Virus record (IMG/VR): IMGVR_UViG_3300025674_000176 | Coordinates: 1 to 34,348 of that record | Strand: one strand, 5' to 3' | Source: a virus | Length of the DNA stretch: 34,348 nucleotides | Part shown: piece by piece, positions 7,066-14,682 of the stretch | Numbering within the stretch: the stretch's first letter is position 1 | Layout of the letters: every line of letters begins with the position of its first letter | Program-made: the position numbers and the translations under genes | Notes under the pieces: model-generated | The model's input: only the letters and a program-made list of their open reading frames with translations | The model's database searches: none | What the model was told of the DNA's origin: nothing

Positions 7066-9084
7066 GTGACGATGTTTGAGCCCAAGAAGGTCTGGAAGAA
7101 CACAAGTGCTTCCCAGATATCCACTTATCGTTTGTGCCCTACCAAGTGGTGGCTGAACAAGATTGGTGGCTTGCCCACCCCTCAGCACCCGTCAGCCATC
7201 CTTGGGTCGCAGAAGCACTCGATACTTGAGTCTTATTTTAAGGGTCATATCGAGTCGCTTGACGACCCAATCTTGAAGCCAGGACTCAAGTATTTGCCCC
7301 CAGTACTCAGTATTAGACCTGAAGGGGTCGAGATGCGGGTCAACTGGCAACCCCCAGACATGCCCGTCAAGATGCTCGGCGTCATCGACTTGGTTGAGCA
7401 CGCGGCTGCCACCATCACCGACCACAAGACGACAGGCAACTTCAAGTACACCAAGTCTGAGGAACAACTGCGTCACGACCCCCAAGCCATCATCTACAGT
7501 CGGTACGCCTTTGAGAGCATCCCTGAATTTCAGGACACCCTGACCTTCAGGCACATCTACTATCGAACAAAGGGCACGCCTGCCTCAAAGCAGACAGCCG
7601 TCAGGTTCACCCCTGCCCAGATCGACAAGGCTTGGGCGTCCCTTGTCCAAACGTCACAGCAGATGGCTGATCACAGCGTGATCGCTGGTGAGGATGTGCC
7701 CTACAACCTGAACGCTTGCAGCGCCTATGGCGGCTGCCCCTTCAAAGTCCAATGCGCCAACATGGGGCGCGACACCCTTGGTTCTTTTGGCAAAATGATT
7801 GCCCTTACTAACTCTGAGGAGAGTAACAAAATGAACGCATTTGCAGAACGTCTGAAGCAGCGCAAGGCTGGCAACATCGCCCAACCCGCCCCTACCAAAG
7901 AGCCCTCTGCCTACCACAAGTGGTTTGAGGCCAAAGGCCACCCTGCCCCCCCTGCCGTCTTTGCTGACCACGAGGCTGCCATCATGTGGGCCAGACCCCT
8001 CATCAGCAACGACGACACCCTCAAGGCTGCCTACAAGCGCTGCTACGACAAGGCTGAGCCCAAGACGCTTGAAGCCATCAGTGTCCTCTGGGTCAAGTCT
8101 GTCAGGGAGTTCTTGATTGGCTCAGCGCCCTCTGACCAGCCCCAAACGACCCAAAGCCAACCTGCCGTCCCCCCACCCGCTCAGTTCGCCCTGCCCACGG
8201 CTCAAGATGTCAACCCGCCTGACGGCGCTGGTCCCTTCGACATCCCTGCGATCCCTGAGCCTGCCGCCAAGGCTGCCAAGTCCTCTGGACCCCTCATGCC
8301 TGACGGCACCCCTGCCTCCAAGCTCAAGAAGGCAGAGATGTTTGAGAAGGTCGCTGAGATCCTGTCCAGCCTGTCTGACCAAGAGAAGGCGCGAGTGGCC
8401 GACAAGCTCATCTCTGGCAAGACCAAGCAGTTCTGCCTCACTGGCCAGCCTCCTACTGGTCTCAAGAGGATGGACGTGCGCGACGAGTTGGTGCCCCTCT
8501 TGACCTGCCTCTTGACGGATGGCGACCTGCACCCTGAGCACAGCGACGACGTGTTGGTTGAAGCCGCAGACGACCCCCAGCTTTCATTACTCAGTAATAA
8601 AGAGGACGCCCCTGCCCCTGAATCTAAGCCTGAGCCTGAATCTAAGCCTGAGCCTGCGCCTAAGCGCCGCTTGACCTCAGCCATCTTGAAGGCAAAAGAA
8701 GAGTCAGCCTTCAGCCTTGAGCTTGAGTTGAAGCAACTCAAGATTGAGATGTCCCTGCTCAAGGCTGAGAATGAGCGTCTTAGGTCTCAGGCGGTTCGAG
8801 ACGAGCCTGCGACCTCGACCCTCTACATCGGCTGCCGCCCCACCAACCTGCTCAATGTGGTCGAGTGGGCTGAGTTCAGCCGCCCTTATGCTCAGCGTGT
8901 CGTCAGCAGTGAGGGCGTGCCCAGCTATCACTTGGTGCCTTATGGCAAGGGTCCTGCCCTGTTGGCCAGTGTGATTGAGATGAGCAAGCCTGAGTTGCCT
9001 GCTGCCCTCGTCGTCCCTGCTGACATCCCCCTGCCTATCAGAGAGACGCTGACTGCCATCTTCGATGTGGTGGTCAGCGCCTGA
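7066..9084 (+). CDS. Cas4/RecB-like PD-(D/E)XK nuclease with Fe-S cysteines and long C-terminal extension
   Basis: 672 residues. The N-terminal ~230 residues form a RecB/Cas4-type nuclease: GVIDLV (near 104) gives the metal-binding Asp, DHKTT (near 118) the D-x-K, and RHDPQAIIYSRYAF the QxxxY-like helix. One early cysteine (YRLCPTKWW) and three late ones (CSAYGGCPFKVQC, near 217-230) are placed as in proteins that hold an iron-sulphur cluster. The remaining ~440 residues are unlike usual short phage Cas4 proteins: a Pro-rich linker, a PESKPE repeat, a coiled coil (ELELKQLKIEMSLLKAENERL), and an unrecognised ~95-residue end domain. GTG 7066 is chosen because AGGAGG lies eight bases upstream. 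First gene of the rightward operon; a role in end processing or recombination is likely. It contains two motif A sites and one motif B site. Confidence 0.8.
   Translation: MTMFEPKKVWKNTSASQISTYRLCPTKWWLNKIGGLPTPQHPSAILGSQKHSILESYFKGHIESLDDPILKPGLKYLPPVLSIRPEGVEMRVNWQPPDMPVKMLGVIDLVEHAAATITDHKTTGNFKYTKSEEQLRHDPQAIIYSRYAFESIPEFQDTLTFRHIYYRTKGTPASKQTAVRFTPAQIDKAWASLVQTSQQMADHSVIAGEDVPYNLNACSAYGGCPFKVQCANMGRDTLGSFGKMIALTNSEESNKMNAFAERLKQRKAGNIAQPAPTKEPSAYHKWFEAKGHPAPPAVFADHEAAIMWARPLISNDDTLKAAYKRCYDKAEPKTLEAISVLWVKSVREFLIGSAPSDQPQTTQSQPAVPPPAQFALPTAQDVNPPDGAGPFDIPAIPEPAAKAAKSSGPLMPDGTPASKLKKAEMFEKVAEILSSLSDQEKARVADKLISGKTKQFCLTGQPPTGLKRMDVRDELVPLLTCLLTDGDLHPEHSDDVLVEAADDPQLSLLSNKEDAPAPESKPEPESKPEPAPKRRLTSAILKAKEESAFSLELELKQLKIEMSLLKAENERLRSQAVRDEPATSTLYIGCRPTNLLNVVEWAEFSRPYAQRVVSSEGVPSYHLVPYGKGPALLASVIEMSKPELPAALVVPADIPLPIRETLTAIFDVVVSA
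7301..7315. repeat. Motif A site CAGTACTCAGTATTA
   Basis: Inside the Cas4-like nuclease gene, encoding PVLSI. Confidence 0.75.
7669..7683. repeat. Motif B site GATCACAGCGTGATC
   Basis: Inside the nuclease gene, encoding DHSVIAG. Perfect inverted repeat GATCAC/GTGATC. Confidence 0.85.
8585..8599. repeat. Motif A site CATTACTCAGTAATA
   Basis: Inside the linker of the nuclease gene, encoding LLSN; palindromic except for the outermost pair. Confidence 0.85.
8617..8652 (+). repeat. Two 18-bp tandem repeats in nuclease linker
   Basis: CCTGAATCTAAGCCTGAG occurs twice in a row, encoding PESKPE twice in the low-complexity linker ahead of the coiled coil. Confidence 0.9.
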
Positions 9085-9092
9085 TTTAAATC
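9083..9092. repeat. Motif C GATTTAAATC at nuclease stop
   Basis: Within TGATTTAAATCA (9082-9093); its TGA is the nuclease stop codon. Confidence 0.85.
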
Positions 9093-9098
9093 AAGGCT

Positions 9099-9126
9099 GA
9101 TTTAGATTTAGATTTAGATTTAAATC
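9099..9126. repeat. Tandem GATTTA repeat ending in GATTTAAATC
   Basis: Three GATTTA hexamers in a row run into a full GATTTAAATC palindrome (9117-9126); another copy is just upstream at 9083-9092. This fills most of the 65-base gap between the nuclease and the next gene. Confidence 0.9.
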
Positions 9127-9149
9127 AGCCAAGCCCTAGAGGTGAACCA

Positions 9150-9866
9150 ATGCCAAAGGTGTTCAACACAACTTTAGAGTCAGTCCGCCAGATACCCGGT
9201 CCACGCAAGACCTCCACCTACTCGCCCATCTTGTACCATGACGCCATGACTCACCTTGAGGATCGGTCCAAAGAACTGATGCCTGAGCACATCGTCTACT
9301 CAGCGAGGTATGGCGTCAGCCGACATGGCCAAAACTTCTTTGGCTGCATCATCCTTGCGACCAAGAATGGTGAGCATCGAGGGGCGCTGGCTGTCAGGAT
9401 GGCTTATAACGGCGACTATGCTTTGACCCTGGCTTCGGGCGTCTACCTGCCCACCTATGATACTGTGACCCTCTCCCCTGAGTCGTTCATCAGTCTCAGC
9501 CTCAGAAGCCAAGACATCCAGCCCAAGTTTGAAGAGGCTGTCGATAGGACCATATATGCCTTCAAAGGCCACTTCGCCCAGGTCCGTCGTCAGTTCAGCC
9601 TGTTCCGCCCCATCAAGTTCACCCGCGACAGTTGTTATGGGATTCTTGGGGTGTTGAGAGGTCGTGACATCTTGACCAGCACACAAGCTAATGAAGCCTT
9701 CAAGCAGCTTGAGAAGTATGAGCCGCGCTACGTCAGCCTCTACACCCTCTTCAACTGCGCGCAGGCTGGCATCTTCAAGCACAACAAAGCTGGCGACCTG
9801 CCTGAACGTCTCGTCCAACTCTACAAGTTTGTCAGCAAGAACATCACAAAGGACTATGCGCTATGA
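9150..9866 (+). CDS. Hypothetical protein, possibly DUF932-like
   Basis: 238 residues, no firm family. The order of elements recalls DUF932 (a phage and plasmid family often found beside replication genes): a region ending in LAVRMAYNGDYALTLASGVYLPTYDTVTL resembles the conserved RNSYDGS then aromatic/NG segment, followed by a basic helical C-terminal half (GHFAQVRRQFSLFRPIKF) and EKYEPRYVSLYTLFNCAQAG. No catalytic motif, signal peptide or membrane segment is evident. An AGAGGTGA ribosome binding site precedes the ATG. Its stop overlaps the helicase start by four bases (ATGA), so the two are coupled and probably cooperate in DNA replication or recombination. Confidence 0.6.
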   Translation: MPKVFNTTLESVRQIPGPRKTSTYSPILYHDAMTHLEDRSKELMPEHIVYSARYGVSRHGQNFFGCIILATKNGEHRGALAVRMAYNGDYALTLASGVYLPTYDTVTLSPESFISLSLRSQDIQPKFEEAVDRTIYAFKGHFAQVRRQFSLFRPIKFTRDSCYGILGVLRGRDILTSTQANEAFKQLEKYEPRYVSLYTLFNCAQAGIFKHNKAGDLPERLVQLYKFVSKNITKDYAL

Positions 9867-11536
9867 GCCTGTTGGCCAAACTCAAAGAACGGTCGGCTGG
9901 CCCTGCGCGCCAAACTGAGGTTCAGCGCATCATCGACCTGCCTCAAGTCGAGGCCGACGACTCGTTTGACCAGACCTCTATCCAGCGCCGACCAGACTGC
10001 CCCTTGACCCTCAACAAGATTCAACGGCAAGCCCTGTCGAGCCTGACCCAACACAACAGCCTGTTTGGCCCGATTGGCGTTGGCTGGGGTAAGTCGTGGA
10101 TTGCTGTGTTGTCTGGCTCTGCTCTCAAGGCTGACCTGTCAATCATCCTCGCCCCTGCCTCAACCCTCGACAATTTGAGAAATGTCCTGAATCAGTTGAG
10201 TCGCCATTTCTGGGTCCCCCGTACCCACGTCATGTCGTATGCAGCCCTGTCCCAGCCCACAACCACCTGCCTCTTGAGCGACATCTCTAAAGGCCACTCA
10301 AAGGTCGTGCTGGTCTGCGACGAGGCCCACAAACTCAAGAGGATGGACAGCGCACGCACAAAGAGGGTCGTGCGCTTCATGCAGTCCAACCCAACAACCA
10401 TCTTTGTCCCCCTCTCTGGCACCATGACATCAAAGAGTGTCAAAGACTTCGCCCACCTCGCTGAGATGGCGTTACGTGACAACACCCCCCTGCCCCGCGA
10501 CCCCCACGATCTTGAGGCTTGGTCCCAAGTCTTAGACTCTGACGGTCGCCCAACCCAGCACGACTTTGAGCGCTTCATGCCTGTTGACCCAAAAGTTGAG
10601 GGGACATCGCAACAAGAAAGGTGTCGGCGCACATTTCAACATAGGCTCAGGAGGACCCCAGGTGTCGTCGCCTCAGATGTCGGCTCGCTGGGCACAAGTC
10701 TGGTCATCGAGGGCATCACTGATGTCAATATCCCTCCTATAATCAACGACGCCCTGACCACCATCGAATCAGGCGAGGACCTGTCTGGTGAGGTGTTGGT
10801 GGACGATGCGAGCGTCTGGAGGGCCAAGCAGCACGTCACCCAAGGGTTCTTCTATCAGTGGGACTGGCCAGACGGCATCCCTGATTACGATTACATGGAT
10901 GCTCGCTCAAGCTGGTCGAGGCACGTCAGGGCAGTACTCAGTACTGAAGCTAGGACTGGCTTTGACTCGCCAACCCTTGTGGCCAAAGAGGTCGAGCGAC
11001 AACTTGAGTCTGGCGCTAACGACCCAATTCATAGAGCCTACAAAAGATGGCTGCCTTATACCGACACGCCACCACCCCCCACCAAGACCATCTGGCTTGA
11101 CGACTATCTGGTCAGGCACGCAGCCAACTGGGCCAACACTCAGTCAGAGCCCGTCATCCTGTGGTACAGTTCTCAGGCTGTCGGTGAGTTGCTGAGGTCT
11201 TGGGGCTGGCCAGTTTATGGGGCTGGTGACTCACCCCCCTTAACCCCCCATACCTGCGCCATGTCAATCAAAGCTCATGGTGTGGGCAAGAACCTGCAAG
11301 GCTGGTCAAAAGCCCTCGTCATCGCCCCACCCTCTGGTGGGCTGGTCTGGGAACAGTTGTTGGGTCGGTCGCACAGGCAAGGTCAGCAGGCTGACGAGGT
11401 GGTGATGTTCGTGTACGCACACCACCAAACCTTCAAGGATAGCCTGAGAAAGGCTGTGAGAGAAGCCAGATATATCGAGGCGAGCACGGGCAACACTCAG
11501 AAGTTATTGTACGCAACAAAAACAAAAGTCACTTGA
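9863..11536 (+). CDS. SNF2-type DNA helicase/translocase
   Basis: 557 residues. Superfamily 2 motifs appear in order: GVGWGKSW (motif I, near residue 74), VVLVCDEAHKLKR (motif II, DEAH box, near 152), VPLSGTM (motif III), and near residue 499 the SNF2 signature QLLGRSHRQGQQADEV (motif VI with arginine fingers). Motif V appears as AHGVGKNLQGWSKALVI. The protein should hydrolyse ATP to move on duplex DNA or remodel recombination intermediates. The Walker A has GWGKS rather than the more usual G-x-GKT. It overlaps the upstream gene by ATGA. A motif A site encodes VLST at 10932-10946. Confidence 0.9.
   Translation: MSLLAKLKERSAGPARQTEVQRIIDLPQVEADDSFDQTSIQRRPDCPLTLNKIQRQALSSLTQHNSLFGPIGVGWGKSWIAVLSGSALKADLSIILAPASTLDNLRNVLNQLSRHFWVPRTHVMSYAALSQPTTTCLLSDISKGHSKVVLVCDEAHKLKRMDSARTKRVVRFMQSNPTTIFVPLSGTMTSKSVKDFAHLAEMALRDNTPLPRDPHDLEAWSQVLDSDGRPTQHDFERFMPVDPKVEGTSQQERCRRTFQHRLRRTPGVVASDVGSLGTSLVIEGITDVNIPPIINDALTTIESGEDLSGEVLVDDASVWRAKQHVTQGFFYQWDWPDGIPDYDYMDARSSWSRHVRAVLSTEARTGFDSPTLVAKEVERQLESGANDPIHRAYKRWLPYTDTPPPPTKTIWLDDYLVRHAANWANTQSEPVILWYSSQAVGELLRSWGWPVYGAGDSPPLTPHTCAMSIKAHGVGKNLQGWSKALVIAPPSGGLVWEQLLGRSHRQGQQADEVVMFVYAHHQTFKDSLRKAVREARYIEASTGNTQKLLYATKTKVT
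10932..10946. repeat. Motif A palindrome CAGTACTCAGTACTG
   Basis: Perfect 15-base palindrome with central C in the helicase gene, encoding AVLST. Confidence 0.9.
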
Positions 11537-11560
11537 CACACGTCAAATATCGCCTATAAT
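11533..11560 (+). promoter_or_regulatory. Consensus promoter for ssDNA-binding-like gene and DNA polymerase
   Basis: Perfect TTGACA (11533-11538) and perfect TATAAT (11555-11560) with a 16-base spacer; it overlaps the last codon and stop of the helicase gene. The start point falls near 11567, just before a palindromic operator-like site (11570-11590). Confidence 0.9.
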
Positions 11561-11569
11561 TGTACCTGA

Positions 11570-11590
11570 CCTGATCAGAGTGTGATCAGG
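11570..11590. promoter_or_regulatory. Palindromic operator-like site containing motif B (11573-11587)
   Basis: CCTGATCA, five bases, then TGATCAGG: a perfect 8-bp inverted repeat placed at about +4 to +24 of the strongest promoter in the window. Its GATC-N7-GATC core makes it one of the eleven dispersed motif B sites. A protein bound here would block early elongation. This is the best evidence that motif B is an operator. Confidence 0.75.
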
Positions 11591-11617
11591 ATAAGCTCAA
11601 CACAGGAGAATAAACCC

Positions 11618-12124
11618 ATGAGCATCTTTTCTGGAATCAACAGCGCGCAAGTCACCAAGCAGGGAGTTTACTTGGAGCCCGGTCAGCACATCTTGAGGGT
11701 TGACCGCTGCAAGCTCCAGCAGTCGCAGAAGAACCCCTCCAAGTACTACTTTGTGGCTGAACTGACGGTCATCGACACTGACAACACCAAGCACTACCCT
11801 GGCCAGCAGGTGACTTGGTTGCAGGACATGGACAAGCCGAACCGTCAAGGCGCGCTCGGCAACCTCAAGGCTTTCGCCACTGCCTTCGACCCCAGCCCTG
11901 ACGCCAACATCACCGAGGAAGAGATGAACACCATCGTCTCTTCTGAGAACCCCCTCGCTGGCTTCAGGGTTCGCGCCACTGGCATCCTGCTCGACACCAA
12001 GTCTGGAGGCAAGTTCACCAAGTTCAACTGGGACTACTGCGAGGCTGACCAGACGCTGGCTGACTTCGGCCTCAAGCCTGAGCCCTCCCCCCTGAACGGC
12101 AGCATCGCCCCACCCGCTTTCTGA
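11618..12124 (+). CDS. Probable ssDNA-binding protein, DUF669-like
   Basis: 168 residues from the ATG at 11618, which has an AGGAGA ribosome binding site upstream. The sequence begins MSIFSGINSAQVTKQGVYLEPGQHILRVDRCK and continues with QKNPSKYYFVAELTVIDTDN, PGQQVTWLQDM, and FRVRATGILLDTKSGGKFTKFNWDY. This has the layout of the phage DUF669 family, small OB-like proteins beside polymerases that are thought to bind single-stranded DNA. The tail is acidic and proline-rich, ending in PPAF; an acidic tip ending in Phe is typical of ssDNA-binding proteins that recruit partners. It is expressed from its own strong promoter, fitting a protein needed in large amounts. Family assignment is moderate. 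Confidence 0.65.
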   Translation: MSIFSGINSAQVTKQGVYLEPGQHILRVDRCKLQQSQKNPSKYYFVAELTVIDTDNTKHYPGQQVTWLQDMDKPNRQGALGNLKAFATAFDPSPDANITEEEMNTIVSSENPLAGFRVRATGILLDTKSGGKFTKFNWDYCEADQTLADFGLKPEPSPLNGSIAPPAF

Positions 12125-12135
12125 CACTGAGCCCC

Positions 12136-12164
12136 GACTCTCTGACTGCAACAGTCAGGGGGTC
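12136..12164. promoter_or_regulatory. Strong stem-loop between ssDNA-binding-like gene and polymerase
   Basis: CTGACTG (12142-12148), a CAA loop, then CAGTCAG (12152-12158); pairing extends outward to 12136 and 12164 with two G-U wobbles, giving a 13-bp stem. No T run follows on the plus strand, so it is not a standard intrinsic terminator. It may set the ratio of the two proteins by partial termination or mRNA protection. Confidence 0.65.
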
Positions 12165-12252
12165 AAGAGGGCGTGCGAGGCAGTGGTCATAGATCATCAG
12201 CGTACTGTGGCCCAGTCATCTGTCTATACCGTCTCGCACATCCCCTTGACCT

Positions 12253-12267
12253 TATTACCCAGTAATA
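12253..12267. repeat. Motif A site TATTACCCAGTAATA
   Basis: In the leader just upstream of the polymerase ribosome binding site. Confidence 0.85.
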
Positions 12268-12281
12268 GAGAGGTGGCCACA

Positions 12282-14177
12282 GTGACACGCATTTCATTCG
12301 ACACAGAAACTTACCAGATCCAATCAGGTCAGCCCTTCCCTAGACTCGTCTGCCTGACGTGGGTAGAGGATGGTGGCGACCCCCAAGGCTTGTCCCTCAA
12401 AGAGGGCGCAGTTGAGATGTTCGAGTCTTGGCTTGATGCTGGCCACACCCTCGTCTCACATAATGGCGCAGGCTTCGACTTGGGCGTGATGGTGGCTGCT
12501 GGTGTGACCCACTCTAAGGTCTGGGCAGCCCTCAAAGAGGGTCGCATCAAGGACACTTGGATTCAGTCTCAGATGCAAGCGATTGCACGCGACGAGTTGA
12601 AGTTCAACCCCCGACTCAAGAAGCGCCCGACCTTCAGTCTCGCTGAGCTTGAGCTTGACCTGTTGGGCGTTGAGCGTGAGGGCAAGAAAGGTCCTGACGT
12701 TTGGCGGCTTCGATACCACGAGCTTGAGGGCGTCCCCTTCCACCAATACCCCCAAGCCGCCAAAGACTACGCCTTGGCTGATGCTGTGGGTACAGACAGG
12801 GTGTATCTGGCTCTGGACGATGAGCCTGCTGATACTGGCCTCAAGATTCTCAGCCAGTACAGTCTCGCGCTGACATCAGCAAGAGGGATGGTGTGTGACC
12901 TTGAGGCGGTCGAGACGCTTGAGAAGTCTTTGAGGGCAGAAGTGACCGAGGCCAAAGAAAAGCTCAAGGCTGCTGGTCTTCTCAAGAAGTCTGGTTCAAA
13001 GGACATGGCGGCCATCTACTCAAGAGTCAGGGCAGCCTTTGAGGCTCAGGGCAAGGACGCCCCTCAGACCGCCAAGCAGCGCGAGGCTGGGTCAGACAAG
13101 ACCAAGGCCGACACAGAGACTCTGCGCGAGTCAGACGATCCCATGCTTGGTCTCTTGGCCGACATCAGCAACAGTGACAAGCTGCTCAGCACCTATGTGC
13201 CGCTACTCAAGTCAGGGACTGCTGGCCCTCTGCACCCTCGCTACTATCTGGCTGAGACAGGGCGCACCACCTGTAGAAACCCCAACGTCCAGAACCAACC
13301 AAGAAAGGGTGGGGTTCGAGAATGTTTTGTGCCGCGACAGGGCTGGTGGTATCTCGCTGCTGACTACCATGTCGCAGAGCTTGCCAGCCTTGCTCAGGTC
13401 CTGCTCGACCTCTTTGGCCACAGTGAGATGGCTGAGGCAGTCAAGAGGGGCGAGGACTTGCACATCTTGGCAGCGGCGCAGATGCTCAACCTCGACTACA
13501 AAGAGGCATATCGCCGTCACAAGGCTGGCGACAAGCAACTCAAGGACACACGTCAGTTGATGAAAGCGCTCAACTTTGGGTTGCCGGGTGGTCTCGGTCC
13601 CCAGACCTTTGTCACATATGCCAACACAAGCTGGGGACTCGACATCGACTTTGACCAAGCCAAGAGCCTCAAGGATGCTTGGCTGGGCTGGTGGCCTGAG
13701 ATGCGTCTGTACTTCGATGAGATTGGGCGACGGGTCGAGTTGGGTGGTGGACGCTTCACGGCCACACAACACCGCTCAGGGCGTCAGAGGGGTGGTCTGA
13801 CGTACTGCAACGGCTGCAACACCTACTTCCAGGGTTTGACGGCTGACGGCGCTAGGCTCGCTCTGGCGAGCGTCACAGAAGAGTGCTTTGTCAAGACTGA
13901 CAGCCCTTTGTACGGCTGCCGCCCTGTGGCCTTTATCCATGATGAAATCATGCTTGAGTGCCCTGCCGATCTGACCAAGGCACGAGCAGCCGCCAAGCGA
14001 CTGACTGAAGTCATGGTGCGCGACATGCAGGTCTTCACCCCTGACGTGCCCAGCAAGGCTGACGCTCACCTCATGGAGCGCTGGTACAAAGGCGCAGAGC
14101 CGACCTTTGATGAGGATGGTGGGCTGGTCCCTTGGCGACCAAAGGACCAAGAGCCCTTCACTGCTCCCGCTCAATGA
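12282..14177 (+). CDS. Family A DNA polymerase with 3'-5' exonuclease domain
   Basis: 631 residues. The exonuclease domain starts at once with RISFDTETY (D-x-E) and has SHNGAGFDLGV as the second motif. The polymerase domain shows motif A as YLAADYHVAELASLAQV (near 360), motif B as RQLMKALNFGLPGG (near 426) and motif C as AFIHDEIMLE (near 552). In motif A the residue usually written S in DYSQIE is H. The protein is the replicative polymerase. GTG 12282 is chosen over an upstream GTG at 12183 because GAGAGG lies eight bases before it and the exonuclease core starts seven residues later. A motif A palindrome (12253-12267) sits just ahead of this ribosome binding site. The gene ends by running 20 bases into the converging lysis operon. 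Confidence 0.95.
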   Translation: MTRISFDTETYQIQSGQPFPRLVCLTWVEDGGDPQGLSLKEGAVEMFESWLDAGHTLVSHNGAGFDLGVMVAAGVTHSKVWAALKEGRIKDTWIQSQMQAIARDELKFNPRLKKRPTFSLAELELDLLGVEREGKKGPDVWRLRYHELEGVPFHQYPQAAKDYALADAVGTDRVYLALDDEPADTGLKILSQYSLALTSARGMVCDLEAVETLEKSLRAEVTEAKEKLKAAGLLKKSGSKDMAAIYSRVRAAFEAQGKDAPQTAKQREAGSDKTKADTETLRESDDPMLGLLADISNSDKLLSTYVPLLKSGTAGPLHPRYYLAETGRTTCRNPNVQNQPRKGGVRECFVPRQGWWYLAADYHVAELASLAQVLLDLFGHSEMAEAVKRGEDLHILAAAQMLNLDYKEAYRRHKAGDKQLKDTRQLMKALNFGLPGGLGPQTFVTYANTSWGLDIDFDQAKSLKDAWLGWWPEMRLYFDEIGRRVELGGGRFTATQHRSGRQRGGLTYCNGCNTYFQGLTADGARLALASVTEECFVKTDSPLYGCRPVAFIHDEIMLECPADLTKARAAAKRLTEVMVRDMQVFTPDVPSKADAHLMERWYKGAEPTFDEDGGLVPWRPKDQEPFTAPAQ

Positions 14178-14424
14178 GCCGATCCAACTTCTCTTCAATC
14201 CGCTCAAGCCTAGACCGCATCGGCGCAATCTCTCGATCCACCTCAGCCCTCATCTTCTCAAGGGCAATATCGACAGCCTCTCTCTTGGCGATTTCAAGAT
14301 CCGGCGCATTGTAGAGGCTGATGGTGGTTCCGACACCAGAGCCCGTCATCGCAGCTATGATGAGCCCCCAGACAGCCGCCTTGGTCTCTACTGAGATGAA
14401 TTGGTCCTGTTTTGACTCACTCAT
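14158..14424 (-). CDS. Membrane-anchored coiled-coil protein, i-spanin-like
   Basis: 88 residues: one N-terminal membrane span (about AAVWGLIIAAMTGSGVGTTI) followed by a long charged heptad region to the C terminus (REIAPMRSRLERIEEKLDRLIEREQ). This topology, inner membrane anchor plus periplasmic coiled coil, is that of Rz-type i-spanins, and a small lipoprotein is encoded two genes upstream. It could instead be an accessory holin. Its ATG overlaps the stop of the holin-like gene (ATGA). It is the last gene of the leftward unit and its end overlaps the polymerase gene on the other strand. Assignment is from topology and context only. Confidence 0.6.
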   Translation of the reverse strand: MSESKQDQFISVETKAAVWGLIIAAMTGSGVGTTISLYNAPDLEIAKREAVDIALEKMRAEVDREIAPMRSRLERIEEKLDRLIEREQ

Positions 14425-14660
14425 TTTGACCCCCCTTTCAGGCGTTTCATGCCCTCAGTCCCTGTAATCCACGCGAGTACCGCCAACAGCGGCTCGACGT
14501 TGTTACCATCGACCGATCCTGTTGCGATCAGATACATGAGGTATCCGGTCAGCGCACCGCCCACGCATACAAGCGAGACCCCCAGCACCGTCTCGTTCGT
14601 GCTTTGTTTACCGTCACCATCGAGGTCGAGCGGTCCACCCTTCTTCTCTTTCTCATCCAT
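14421..14660 (-). CDS. Putative holin
   Basis: 79 residues from the ATG at 14660, which has AGGAGG (14669-14674, minus strand) eight bases upstream; longer upstream frames lack this support. A charged N terminus (MDEKEKKGGPLDLDGDGKQS) is followed by two likely membrane spans, VLGVSLVCVGGALTGYLMYLIA and VEPLLAVLAWITGTEGM, and a basic tail. Size, two spans and position between endolysin and spanin-like genes fit a class II-type holin that times lysis by making holes in the inner membrane. A motif B site lies inside at 14515-14529. No sequence family is recognised with confidence. Confidence 0.65.
   Translation of the reverse strand: MDEKEKKGGPLDLDGDGKQSTNETVLGVSLVCVGGALTGYLMYLIATGSVDGNNVEPLLAVLAWITGTEGMKRLKGGSK
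14515..14529. repeat. Motif B site GATCCTGTTGCGATC
   Basis: Inside the putative holin gene, encoding LIATGSV. Weaker flanks. Confidence 0.65.
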
Positions 14661-14682
14661 CTCTGTCCCCTCCTGTACCCTC

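Noticed and set aside
9083-9126. CRISPR-like repeat
   Set aside because: Only short GATTTA units without spacers; no array of equal repeats and unique spacers anywhere in the window.
10738-10743. TATAAT within the helicase gene
   Set aside because: No -35 at proper spacing and no gene start downstream.
11570-11590. CRP binding site
   Set aside because: CRP sites are TGTGA-N6-TCACA; here the half-sites are in the opposite order (GATCAC then GTGATC in the best motif B copies).
12183-12281. Upstream GTG start for the polymerase
   Set aside because: No ribosome binding site, and the extra 33 residues are unlike polymerase N termini; the GTG at 12282 starts seven residues before the exonuclease motif with a good site.
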